The translations under genes were made by a program, and so were the position numbers. The notes below the pieces were generated by a model. The model saw only the letters and a list, made by a program, of their open reading frames with translations. It was not told where the DNA came from and did not search any database. A DNA stretch of 64,000 bases from Roridomyces roridus. Lineage: Eukaryota; Basidiomycota; Agaricomycetes; Agaricales; Mycenaceae. This document shows positions 35,923 through 46,614 of the stretch, one piece after another. Location: assembly GCA_029378245.1 (NCBI GenBank), contig JARKIF010000005.1, positions 1,178,001 through 1,242,000 on the forward strand, given 5' to 3'. Position 1 is the first letter of the stretch; the number at the start of each line of letters is the position of its first letter.

Positions 35923-38900
35923 TCACTCCTCCAAACCGGATATGATTTCTTGATATCCTTGAGCCTTTCCCTTGTCCGCCCCTTCCTTGGAACAATCGCA
36001 GTTGCGCAGGAAAAAGTCGGCATCTCCTTCCAGCGCATCCAACGCGCACCACGACGCGTTCTTGGCTGCCAGGGAAATCGACTGTCCTTCTCCACTGGCC
36101 AGGATCACATCGTGAACCAGGACTAGTTTCACTCAGCCAGCGACGCTGCACAAGACAAGGCAATCTTACCGTGGCACAATGTCACATTCTTGACCCTCTC
36201 TTTCGAAATCTTGAACTTTTGGCATCTTTGAGCTTGTATCAATTCCAACAGGGTTTTACTGGGATGGTGAGCGATGGTTTTCAGTGTGATGTGCGCGTCG
36301 AAAAATGGCTTCAACACTGCATCGAAAAACGTCTCGACGCCCGCAGGAGTTGCACCGTCTGAAATGTATATTGCGCCAATGACAGACTCTACCACATCGG
36401 ACAAAGCCTGAGGGTGTTAGTTTCATGTCGACTTCACATTTCTATCGGTTACCTTGGGGGCCTCGATGTCATGCCAGTATTGCCACGGTGGTCGTTGTTC
36501 TATTCGCGCCAATTCGTACTCCGCTGTTCTTTTAGCTTCTAGTTTCTCTGCGTATTCCGCAACGGCACCCGAGAGTCGAGGAACCAGAAGAAGATGATTG
36601 TGTAGGCCACATGAGATGCAAAACGCAGCCAGTGCGGAGTTGGATACCATGGCCCCCTAAAATCTTCAGTTGAAACTCATCCTGAGAAGCGTGAAAGTCA
36701 CCTTTAAAATAGTGAGCCCTCCAGGCGCTAGCCGAGGTTGGCGCTCGAAAACATAGCGTATCACCACTGTTACAGTTAACGCACGGTTGAGAAAATAAAA
36801 ATGCACGTACAGAAATCTAAAATCGCGTCTCCAATGAACTCGAGCCTTTCATACGATACACGCTCAGCCGCTGAGACCGAGGCGTGAGTCTGACCACCGC
36901 GTCAATCAAACGCAAGCAAAGAGAAGAATGGGGAGCGCACCAAAGCCTGGGCCAGAAGATGAGGGTATTTGAACTTGTGCTTGACGATGGCCTCCACGGC
37001 GTTGATCGTCTTGGGGCTGAGCTTTGCGGTAACAGTTGGCGGAGGCATCAATAGCTTGTATCCAAAATCGGACCACTTCTCCACGTTGGGGAAAGGAAGG
37101 TTCATGGCTTTTGCAGCCATGAGCGCAGTGTCTCTTCCGCCAGACAAGTATGCGGCGCCCAGAATCGCCTCAGAGACATCCGCGACAACCTGAAACAAGG
37201 TAAATTCAAGCGAGCCAAGCTGAAATCGACTCACCTTGTCGCCTAGCCTTTGTTCATTGTCCATACGCTTTCTGGACGCTGCGGACGCTCCCTGAGTCTC
37301 ACCCTGAGGATCCGAGACGCGGAAATTCGGTGGCAGCCAGAATTTGAAACCAAAGGGCCGTGACTGGACGTAAGGAGGCAGACCAGCGCTCTGAAAGTTC
37401 CTGAACAGTGCCCGATTGCTGATAATGTTCTGTCTTGCAAAGTGCAAGGCTCCTTCCTTATTCGCCGGTTCGTTGACGAACACATAGATCGAGGTTAAAT
37501 ATTTTAAGAACGAATCACCTAAAAGGCTATCGTAAGATTGACTCGGTGAATCTTTTGATTCTCACCCAACAACTCTAGGCGCTCGTAATCATACTCCATT
37601 CGGGCAGATGGTGCTGTGATAGCCATGTCCAAGAGATTTTCTGATATTTGATGGTTAAAGAATCGAGCGTTGAGTTCCTTGACAAGTAGAAAACTGTCCA
37701 ACCGTCGAGCTATGGACGGGAACAGCAGGGCCATCCGGAAGGTACTGTTCTGAGGTTGATCATTCCAGACTCGCATATCCACCGAAATGTACCTGGCAGG
37801 AATGGTGAGTTTCCCACACAACTCAGGAATGAGATCTGTTGGAGATTGAGTGTGTGGAAAAGACGGCCTTTATTTACTTACACCGTGGCGGATCTGTGAC
37901 CTCTGGGGGACGCGATGCGGGGTCTATTCTCGAAACTGCTTGCAGAATCGAAATCTCTACGATAGTTTGCGCCTCGTCTTTCAATCCCGTAAAGTTTTTC
38001 AGACGAGCTTCGCAATCCTTGAGTAAACTGCCGTGTTTCATTGCGCGCTGTCCAAACAGAGTGAGAGATGCCAATGCCAATCAGCTATGACTTACGGAGC
38101 AGTCTTCGGGGCAGCTCAAGGGAGAAAGATCCGACCGCACTCGTAGGATATCGTAACGTCTTGTCAACTCTGTCGCTCTGTCCATGAGCACAGCATCCTG
38201 GACATCTTCCGCTACCACATCCGCCTGGCCGTATTTGACCGGGACAGACCACGAGGCCGCAGCTTGAGCTACGAGATCCCACGGAATGAGCTCGGCGACA
38301 TCCAGAACATCCCAACGGCCAATCGACTCTGGTCGGAACCCAGCTGCTTGCGAGAGGGGCTAGGAAGAATGGCATATCCTCCAGAGAGCAGATGAACGCC
38401 TTGTTCGCCACTGCTCGGCACAGACGCATTGTATACATGTGCAGGGAGACAATCTTCTCATCCGAGAGTTTGAAGGGCTTCCCCTTGCAAGTTTTAATGA
38501 CGGCGGGATCTTTGGAAAAGAAAAGTCGGAAGGGAGAAAACAGAGGCAAAGGGTATCGTGTAAGGAATAGGATGGGCGCATGCAGGGGCTGATTCGACTG
38601 GTGCATAGTTATTATCGTTGGATAAAGAAGGGCCACTGCCCCAGTCGGATTTTTCCAAAAATCGGGTCCTTTCCGTAGATAAGTTTGCATTCCAAGCCCC
38701 TCTACTCGCTTGGACGCATTTACGTTGGGAAGAAGCTGAGGCCGTATTGGAAAGGCCTCTGGCTCTAGGAGGCCGGCCTCCGCCAACTTGATGCAAACAG
38801 CAAAGCATGCTGCACGTCTCGCATGGGTCATGGAGGGACAAGCTGGGCCGGCGACATTATGAGCGGGTGTTCCAGGTAGAAGGACCGTGCATGAATAGGA

Positions 38901-40253
38901 TGAGGTTTCGACGCAAGTGCTGAATTCAAAAAGGGGTGCCGGAAAGGATGTTGTACTTGTTGTCGATGCAAGCCGATAGACGACTGCAGTGGCGTCTTGG
39001 ATATATATTCGACCTCCCGCGACCGGTTCTTCCAAAGCCTCTCCCTCCTCGATGCAATCCACGTGGCTAGGAACAACGATGGGACGAGGAGGAGCCGCGC
39101 TCATGGGTGAGGACACAAGCATATTTTGCCATCGAACCATGTCTGGATCGGCAGAAGTGGTGGAGAGCAGGTTGTGCCGATGGACATTGTTGCTTCTCTC
39201 CAATAAATGTACCAGGTGGTTGGTGGTCATGGAAAGACTGTATGCGCGGGAAACATCGCCCTCGAACAGATCAAACCGTATGACTACGAGGGAGTTGGGT
39301 ATATCGAGGTCTTCAACGGCCTTGGTGGCGATTAGGAGATTGTAGATACCCGACTGGAATTTCCGAAAAACCTCGCCCTGTATAGACTGGTAAGGCAAAC
39401 TACAGAACCATGCGCGCGACACCAGCCTGTTTATCGTCGTCTACAATCGCATGCACCCGTATGAAAGAAACCTGTTCTCCGAGCATAGGAACCAAATCTG
39501 CGATGGCGAAAGCGGTCGCTCTTCGGTGCACTGTAACGGATTAGCCTCGGTTTGGTAACAAACGATTCCTACCAAGAACAATGCCACGAAATTCTTCGCC
39601 GTATGGCTCAAAAGACTCGAGGATCTGTACAAGCCGTAAGAATTTGGGGGTCACATTGAAGCCTTGGGAATTAGTATCAAGGTTCGGTATTGTGAACGAC
39701 CAATTTTTGACGGTGTCCCTGATGTTTCTCTTTGTCCTATTGAGGGTTTCGAGAGGGCCATCGTCTGCCTCGTCCTCGCAGTACGGTGAAACGTCGGTGT
39801 CGATGCTCTTCAACGCGCGACGCCAAACGAGGTCGGCAGCGCACGGTCCAACGTTCGCGCCAACGTGCCGCGCGTCGTCGAACAGCAGTCCGTATATACA
39901 CTCTGATTCGTCCAAGGAGCGGATTCGACCAACAAGATCGGTTTCGACCACGGTGTGCACCTTGTCGTAGAGTAAGACGACTTCAGTCGGTGAGCAGGAC
40001 GCGTTGTCCGGCTCCTGGATGGTCTTGGCCTTCTTCGAAGGGGGCGTATCGAGGCCGGCCTCAGTTGGGATCGCTTGGAACGAATGGGTTGGGCAGCAGG
40101 ATGAGAATCGGAGGGTGGAACTGGTCCAGACGAGCCTGAAGACGACTTGCTGGGTCCAGGTTCAGCCGGGGATTCATGCTGCTCCCGCCATTTCTTTTTC
40201 CAGAGATTGAGCATGCAGTGAAGGACAAAAGAGTCGACGTGATGGCTGTGCAA
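35923..40253 (-). CDS. Dicer-like RNase III, N-terminally truncated
   Basis: Produces small RNAs from double-stranded RNA. Clear parts, N to C: a helicase-type segment with the Dicer motif PTEVVLLYDKVHTVVETDLV and DARHVGANVGPCAADLVWRR; helicase C (FRKFQSGIYNLLIATKAVED, SLVVIRFDLFEGDVSRAY); the dimerisation domain (IQDATAVVYRLASTTS region); a middle region with HMYTMRLCRAVANKAFICSL; RNase IIIa (YERLELLGDSFLKYL, after splicing, and DVSEAILGAAYL); RNase IIIb (DVVESVIGAIYISDG). The C-terminal stop is at 35923. Both RNase III centres look intact. Upstream of about 40090 I find no Walker A or DECH box; the opposite-strand gene starts at 40242. Motif VI is also degraded, and a frameshift lies near 38351-38360. 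The true start codon is unresolved. Confidence 0.85.
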
Positions 40254-41876
40254 GCGCCTCCTCTCCTCCCCACACCTATATCTGACCGACTGTCTTCAGA
40301 ACTACTAGGGTGGCATCGACATCCCCCACTCAAACAGGAGATACTACAGTCTGACTGCGGGAGACTACGCCTACCCAAGACCATGCTAATGAATAATGCA
40401 CCGTGGATTTACTCGCTAGACCAGAATCTGCTTAGGCCTCCTCCTCCACGACGTCGGACTAGGGTCACCTCAGATCCATGTCTTCCTGAACGACTGCCCA
40501 ACGCAGGTGTTTTGCAGCGGGAAGCTGAGCATGAGGCCCCAAAGGCCATTCTGCGGCAACTACGGCGAAGCCCTTCGCCCACGGACTCTCCGGTGTTTGA
40601 GGCCGATGAAGACCCTCCTGGCCATAAGCGAACACTGAGCTTGTCTTCGGTAGCCTCTTCGGCGTCCTCGACAAAGGCTTTGGGCTCTTCATTGGTTCAG
40701 CGCAAGCAGAATGGGCAGATCCCCATAGGTTGGAAGGAACCACAACCGTTTGAAAGTAAGTCTAGGTCTCTTTCAAATGGCTGCGGTTTATTTTCGCCCA
40801 GTCTTGCGCGCTATCGAGAGGAAGGATAACGAGTACATCGGGGAGGTCAGGGACAAAGCATTCCATGTAGGTCCATCTATCTGCCTTGAAACGCCACACG
40901 AGCTCAATTCTGTACAGCTCCTGGTCAGAATGAGCGGTGGTGTCACACCTCTTATGCATGCGATGAGGCTGGGACCCTCTCATCGAGAAGTCGCCATCCT
41001 ATTAATCGGCGCTTTCTCGCGGTGGGTCAACAATCTCGAGGATGACCAAATGGAGGATCCCCGAACCAAGGTCATCCTTAAAGCCCTGCGTAACACCTTT
41101 ATTTTCTTCAGAGATAGACATACTAATTGTATTCTCAGGTACCAACCTCAAACTCGCCATAGATTACGGATTAACTAAGACACAAGGGAGCGACTTAACG
41201 GCATCCTTTCTTCAAACGTACTACCTTCTCACTATTCCAAAGGACCTTGACCATTCAATTTCCATATCAGACTTGTCATGAGCCAAGGCGAAGTGTGGGT
41301 TCTGGGCCAGGCGGGAAACGTCAGCCTAGCCCTCAGGGCAGGCACCGAAGGACGTCCAGTTCAGACAGCAGATGCGGCTGTGCGCAAGTTCGCAACACGG
41401 GAACTAGGGAAAGCAGATTTAATCGCCTCTCTTGCTGACTAGTGGGTCTACACTCTTGTTTCCCAGCGCGAAATCTGATTTCTTTCGGCAGCATGGCGAA
41501 TGCGACCGCCGATCTCTTGCTAATGGGCGCTTGGATGAACGTTTCCGAAGTTCTGGAACTGGGCCCCATTCCTGTGAGCCAACACTCGACCATCGTTGTG
41601 CTTGCTAATTGACCGTCTAGACCTACTATTTTGCTCGAGATGACCGAGTATACAGAGCGTTCGTGGATCGCCTGGACGAGCATAAGAATGCTATCCAGTA
41701 CAAGGTGTCGAAGCGGCTCAGGTGGCAGTTGAGGGTTATGCGAACCGTCCTGGAGGGCAGGTCAACCACTTTTCGGGTGAGAAAAACGATGTATTTTCAG
41801 TTATTTCCTGACACTTGCATTGCAGAGTAAAGTCGAACTTTTGCGAGGAGAACTGGACGAAGGCGAAGGTGTATAA
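40242..41876 (+). CDS. Conserved fungal protein of unknown function, ankyrin-like segment
   Basis: I do not recognise a named family. The start MAVQAPPLLPTPISDRLSSE at 40242 (an in-frame ATG at 40176 is possible) opens a disordered, Pro/Ser-rich third of about 175 residues. A helical part follows: LRAIERKDNEYIGEVRDKAF, then GGVTPLMHAMRLGPSHREVA, which resembles one ankyrin repeat. Next are FSRWVNNLEDDQM, NLKLAIDYGLTKTQGSDLTA, VQTADAAVRKFATRELGKAD, ANATADLLLMGAWMNVSEVL and PTYYFARDDRVYRAFVDRLD. The tail HKNAIQYKVSKRLRWQLRVM ends at GELDEGEGV. Six or so short introns hold the frame. Its start lies within the region where the Dicer ATPase half would be expected. Confidence 0.75.
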
Positions 41877-42178
41877 TGAACATGCCTGTGACTCTTCTAC
41901 TACACGTTGTATAATTGTACTAACATCCACAGAAATGCATGGGCTCATTGTAACTCTCCTTTTCTCCTTCAATGCTCGTACAAGGTGCCCTGCTGGTCCA
42001 AGAACCCAACCAGTTGCGTGGCGTATCGTCGAGCACAAATCAATTCCTTTCATCGTCGCGTTCTGGCCCAGCGTTGTTTCCTTCGCGGAACTTTACCGAC
42101 GCTGAGCCAACGCTGAGTTTCACTATCTCTTAAGGATACAAATCATGTTGCCACCTGAAATAAACTTCTTGTATCGTT
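41877..42178. other. Intergenic between convergent genes
   Basis: About 300 bases with no supported gene or motif. It should hold the two 3' ends. Confidence 0.45.
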
Positions 42179-42922
42179 CTAACCGAACAAGTTTAGTCCT
42201 TTCCACCAATAAAATGCTCCAACCATAAGTAGATTCAGGCAAGCGAGCCCCAGATCGAGCTGGACCACAATGTACACCCAGAGGGTGATCAACGGCGGGA
42301 CCTACTGACCATTAGCCACCAAACCCAAGGTCAAGGTACCGAGAACACCTGTTGCATGTTGACCAGGTAGGAACCCCATTTCAACAAGTAGAGCATTCTG
42401 GATCCGGCAGCGGTCCCTATGAAAAAGAGCAAACGCTGCATTCGCGAATCTTGCTTGTGTCGGGTGGCTGCGAAACGTTGTTCAAGCATTGGCGAATGTA
42501 CCGCAAGTGCCACTTACTGTAGAAGACAAAGATGGAGAGTACTATGGGCATGAAAGGCTGAATACCAACACGAAGGTAGATAACACATACTTGGTACTCC
42601 AGTAATCAGTTTGTCCAGCAAGACCTTGAGATTTGGGTCTTGCCCGTATTGCTGGAAAATTAAGCTGGCCCAGTCAAGCACCGTGAGAGCAGTTTGAACC
42701 ATTAACCATACATTTGCATCAATATGAGGAGAAAAGTGCAGGGGATTATGACGAGGATGGCATTAAAGATTTCTGGCGAGAAGGTCATGTCGTGTGAGGT
42801 GAACGTGAGGCCCGAGTTGTACCTTCGCCAGGAGGAGTAGGTTCAGGCGGCGCAGAGTCGACCTTTTTGAGGACACCGGACTCGTTGATGAGCCGCCATT
42901 GCTCTTCTTGAGGTATGTCCAT
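42179..42922 (-). CDS. Small polytopic membrane protein, function unknown
   Basis: Spliced product of about 190 residues. The start at 42922 reads MDIPQEEQWRLINESGVLKK and ends this first, soluble exon with PPEPTPPGE. After an intron with acceptor tctcgccag comes a membrane segment, IFNAILVIIPCTFLLILM. The next exon gives QYGQDPNLKVLLDKLITGVP, then PFMPIVLSIFVFYT, a Lys/Arg loop RHKQDSRMQRLLFFIGTAAG, SRMLYLLKWGSYLVNMQQ, and the last exon LITLWVYIVVQLDLGLACLN then LLMVGAFYWWKGLNLFG. At least four membrane helices are present. I know of similar unnamed fungal proteins but no function. It diverges from FAF1 with about 55 bases between starts. Confidence 0.65.
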
Positions 42923-42978
42923 GACCGTGTCACTGGAAGGTTTGTGCTGGGCATTACGTCACCATCGAAATTTTGATC

Positions 42979-44058
42979 ATGGCCACCAACGACGACGACT
43001 TGCTCCAGATTCTCAACGCGCATGGCCAGCAGTTTCTGAGCTCCTTCTCATTACCAGCCTCTGGCAGCAAACGAAAACACGAAGACGGGCCTTCTCGTCC
43101 AGCCAAAGTTCAAAAAATTGAATCCGACGATGAGGACGAGTGGACAGGGATACAGGAGGACGAAAGTGATGAAGAGGACGGCTCAGAAGAATTCGACCAG
43201 GAGGACGACGAATTCACTTCCGCTGCACCGACTCAGAACGTCGTGGTCTTTTCCGAAACCATCCCCAAGTCGGACCTCGCTTCAAAGGCTCAGAAAAAGG
43301 CATTCATGGTGCGTTGGGCTATACGCTCACTCGTCCATTCAATCATATATTTTACATAGTCATCCAAAGTCTCCAAACTGAGGGAAGACCCTGGACAAAA
43401 ACCGGACGCGTCCCCAGAAGAGGAGGAGGAGGAGCGGTAAGCCAACCGTTTACCGACGAATCGTAGTCTCAATAGTTCTTAGGTCTCACACCCAGAACGA
43501 TGCACTCCTACATCGTCTCGTTCACACCAAATTACTTTCAGGGTCATTGAATCCCGAGTTGAATCTGACCTCTGCACAACGCAAAAAAGCACTCGCAGGT
43601 CGAGTTTTGGAGCTTTCGGGGCAAGCTAAATTGGGCAAAGGCGAAAAACTCGTCCGAACGGGCGAAAGAAACAAAGCGTCAAAGCGTGTTAGGGAAGGGC
43701 TGCTCAATAAACAGACGGAAAGGCAGCAGGAAAAATTGGAGGAGGTGCGCCATCGTTCATTCCCTATCTACTTGCACATCCTGATGTCCGATCCAAGGCC
43801 AAGAACCTCGGAAATTATCATCCAATGATTAAAAAACTCTTTGAAACCGACGATGGGACCTCCTCCGATGCCCCCAAGAAAAAGCGGGATAGAGGATTGA
43901 GAATGGGAGTGGGAAAGTTCAGTGGCGGAATATTGAAGCTGAGCAAGGATGAAATCCATCGTGCCCAGGGCGGTTCGAGCCGTGGAGGCGGCGGAGGGCG
44001 AGGGCGTGGACGAGGACGAGGACGTGGGGGTGGACGTGGGCGAGGGGGCCGGCGTTAG
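42979..44058 (+). CDS. FAF1: Faf1-type rRNA processing factor with RGG tail
   Basis: 40S ribosome biogenesis factor. The start at 42979 reads MATNDDDLLQILNAHGQQFL. An acidic stretch (IESDDEDEWTGIQEDESDEE) follows, then the family core: AQKKAFM spliced to SSKVSKLREDPG, HTQNDALLHRLVHTKLLSGS, LNLTSAQRKKALAGRVLELS and GQAKLGKGEKLVRTGERNKA. A short exon gives AKNLGNYHPMIKKLFETDD, and GVGKFSGGILKLSKDEIHRA leads into a C-terminal run of RG repeats (GGGGGRGRGRGRGRGG...). The RGG tail is a candidate RNA-binding or methylated region. Introns at about 43309-43360, 43437-43483 and 43746-43798. Confidence 0.85.
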
Positions 44059-44128
44059 ACCGATGGGCGTCTACCGCGAGGCATGCTAATGAAGAGATCA
44101 ACGCCGGTCGCTGCTCGGCCTGCGAAAC

Positions 44129-45413
44129 TCACATGGGGATCAGACGACCTCGGTCGAGCAGCAGAATGGTCGGTTCGGGTTCGGTGCGCCCGTACCCATT
44201 GTAATGCTGTTCCGCGGATCTAGAACGAGGGTTCCGGCGCCGACTGCTCTCGTGATCGTGTCGACTCGTTCCACCTTGATCTCTTCTGTTTGGGTTTCGT
44301 GTTTTAGTTTTGCATGAATAGGAATGATTGCATACTGGTATGATTCGCGTCCGTGCTCATCCTGCACTACAATGGGAGATACACGGTGTCGCCTTCCACT
44401 GAAATCACCGACTCTGTACAAGTCAACGAAATGTTGTTTGGAACCCGAGCGGAACTTGCCTCGTAATTTCGTTTCCAGCAGCATCTTGGAAGACGATATT
44501 GGCACCCGCAGGAACGATATAATACGTACCAGACTCGGTACGGCGCGGGGGAGAGAACGATCTATGTGACGATTCCTGCCGCGGATGAGATGTATGCGTT
44601 GAACGAACATGATCTGCGTCTGGAGTAGTCTCAGCCAGCGGTCTCTGGTCGGCCGGTCTCCGCCCAGATGCCAGCTAATTCCACCGTTCATCAGCCCAAG
44701 ACACTGAGTGGACAACTGAAGCTTCACCTCCGAAAGAGGGCTGACCATATCATACAGCATTTCATCCTGGAATAGACCCCTCACTCGCGGCCCAAACAAA
44801 GGTGACTCTACGGGTTCGTCGACGGGTGGCGGTCGCAGTGCACCTTGGTCGTGGTTGTACCGATTGAAATTTGGTGAAGGGTCGTATGAGTGCCAGGATG
44901 CCTCTCGGGCGGAGGGGCGCGGAAATGTCGGTGCAGGGCTCCAAGCTCGAGGCGGAGCCTCCGACGACAAGAGGTTGGGAGCACTGTGGAAGCCGGAATT
45001 TCCGAGTTGGACATTGGATGAAATGTTGTTCTGGATAAATGTGTCAGAGTATTTTTGTGAATGTAATCGAACGCACATTGTCTCCGGACTTGGAATGCAA
45101 GCTCAGCCACTCTTCATGTCGATTCTCAGCTCAAACAGACCTGCCATCCAGGGCGCTTCGACCGCCGCTTGAGTCGTCGCCGCTGTCTTGTGATATTGGC
45201 ATCCTTTGACGCAGAAGCTGCCGGTGCTATGAATTCGGTGGTTCCCGCATCCCGGGACGCAGTGAAGGCTTTGAAAGGGTTCAACTTGCTGAAAAGATAC
45301 ATCGAGGAGGTGTCGAGGACGCATTGTCGGCACTGTATTTGAGACAACGAGCCACGAGGGATACACGCTCACAACACGAGTTGTCGCTCCAAGCACGGCG
45401 GTGACCGCATTCA
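44129..45413 (-). CDS. Conserved Agaricomycete protein of unknown function
   Basis: No named family recognised. The C-terminal half is clear after splicing: RRTESGTYYIVPAGANIVFQ, DAAGNEITR, then VGDFSGRRHRVSPIVVQDEH and GRESYQ, and the end TEPEPTILLLDRGRLIPM at 44129. The joint ITR|VGDF uses a GC-AG intron (44459-44414). The N-terminal half is disordered: SSEAPPRAWSPAPTFPRPSA and SYDPSPNFNRYNHDQGALRP. Further upstream a Cys/His-containing segment (VPGCGNHRIHSTGSFCVKGC in one frame) is uncertain, so both the start and the first exons are approximate. Confidence 0.5.
44414..44459 (-). other. GC-AG intron in the conserved Agaricomycete protein
   Basis: Minus strand: GAAATTACGAG, donor gcaagt, acceptor ttgtacag, then AGTCGGTGATTTC. 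It joins NEITR to VGDFSGRR in frame; reading through gives a stop within about ten codons. Confidence 0.6.
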
Positions 45414-45458
45414 TGACCAATTCGATTAGGTCTATTAAGAGTACACTCGTAGAGATTT

Positions 45459-46512
45459 TCAGGTGTTCTTCTCGGCGTGCTGCAGCGACTTGACTTGATG
45501 CAAGGCTTGAACCACCTTCGAGATCGCGTCTGCGACTGCCCCGATTGAAGACGGATCTTTAGAGGTCAACGCCGCGAGCCTGCTTGACAGTCCACGCAGT
45601 GTCGATTCGAGTTGGTTGGCGGACTCGTCCAATGCCGAGAGCAGGGAGGATGGTGCCTGGCACGATTATAGTCAGTGTCCGATCATGAGCAGACAGCGCA
45701 TACTGAAGAAATGAGAGGCTGTTGGACGGTTTGTAGCTTGAGTGGTTTAGATGGCTCTGGAGGAGATTCCTCCTCTTCAACGACTTCAGTCTCCACCTCC
45801 CGGTTCTTGCCCTTTGATGGTGCGGACGGGGCATCATCAGGCTTCTCAGAAACAAGTCGTTCTGCGCCCGAGACCATTTCCGTATGATATACAGTCCCAC
45901 ATATCACACATTCCTGGGCCGAGTTTGATTTAAATTAATGAAACGAGCGCGGATCTGACCTTGCGTGGATCCTTTTCTCCTCCGGGTTTGGGTGGTCGCA
46001 CGAGCGGTACCCCAAAGCAGCTGTCACTGGGACAAATCTCCCCCAGCATGGCGTAGCCCTGCGCACGTTAGAAAAAGCTACATGGATCTGGATGGGACTC
46101 GCTTTGAGTAAACGCCGACCAATTTCAGCAGACGCGATATCCGACTGCTCGGCACGACGCCTGCTCTCCTCTGTCACCGGAGGAGGAGCGAACACAGGGG
46201 AACTGAGCGCGCTTGATACTTCGGTCGGCGGCGTGGATGCTCGAGAAAAATGGGAGCTTGAAGAGACGCTTTCAGCCGTCGGTGGACGGACAGCTAAGAT
46301 GGCTCAGATTTGCGCCCTTGGAGGAGCCAGATTTGGTTGCACATACATTCAGGGCCGGCATCGCAGCTCGCACAAAAGAGGACGACGGGCGTCGCGGCTT
46401 TGGGAGAACGCATTAGAGGGATTCGGTGGCAATTTGGGCAAGTTTCGTCGAGGAGCACCCATCCCTGGAGCATGCGTTGCGCGAGGACTTGAGAGACATC
46501 AGCAGTGGCCAT
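45459..46512 (-). CDS. ZNRD2/SSSCA1-type protein with two zinc-binding repeats
   Basis: Member of the Sjogren-syndrome/scleroderma autoantigen 1 (UPF0148) family. The start at 46512 reads MATADVSQVLAQRMLQGWVL, followed by the first ribbon LDETCPNCHRIPLMRSPK and VVLFCASCDAGPE. After a linker comes a second unit: SAEIGRRLLKGYAMLGEICP, SDSCFGVPLVRPPKPGGEKD and ECVICGTVYHTEMVSG. A Ser/Glu-rich stretch and a C-terminal helix (VADAISKVVQALHQVKSLQH) end the protein. Each unit has two Cys pairs. Function in fungi is unknown. It starts about 100 bases from the divergent EDEM gene. Confidence 0.85.
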
Positions 46513-46614
46513 TTGGAGTCGAGGGTCGCGCAAATAAAGTCGCGTGCCGTTTGCCGTAAGCGACACGATCGCTCTGTCGTGTTCATCCACTTCGGGAAGC
46601 CCGGTCTCTCTCTC

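Noticed and set aside
42763..43023. Minus-strand frame of 86 codons starting MRVENLEQ
   Set aside because: It overlaps the FAF1 start and runs in a different frame from the spliced membrane protein MDIPQEEQ.
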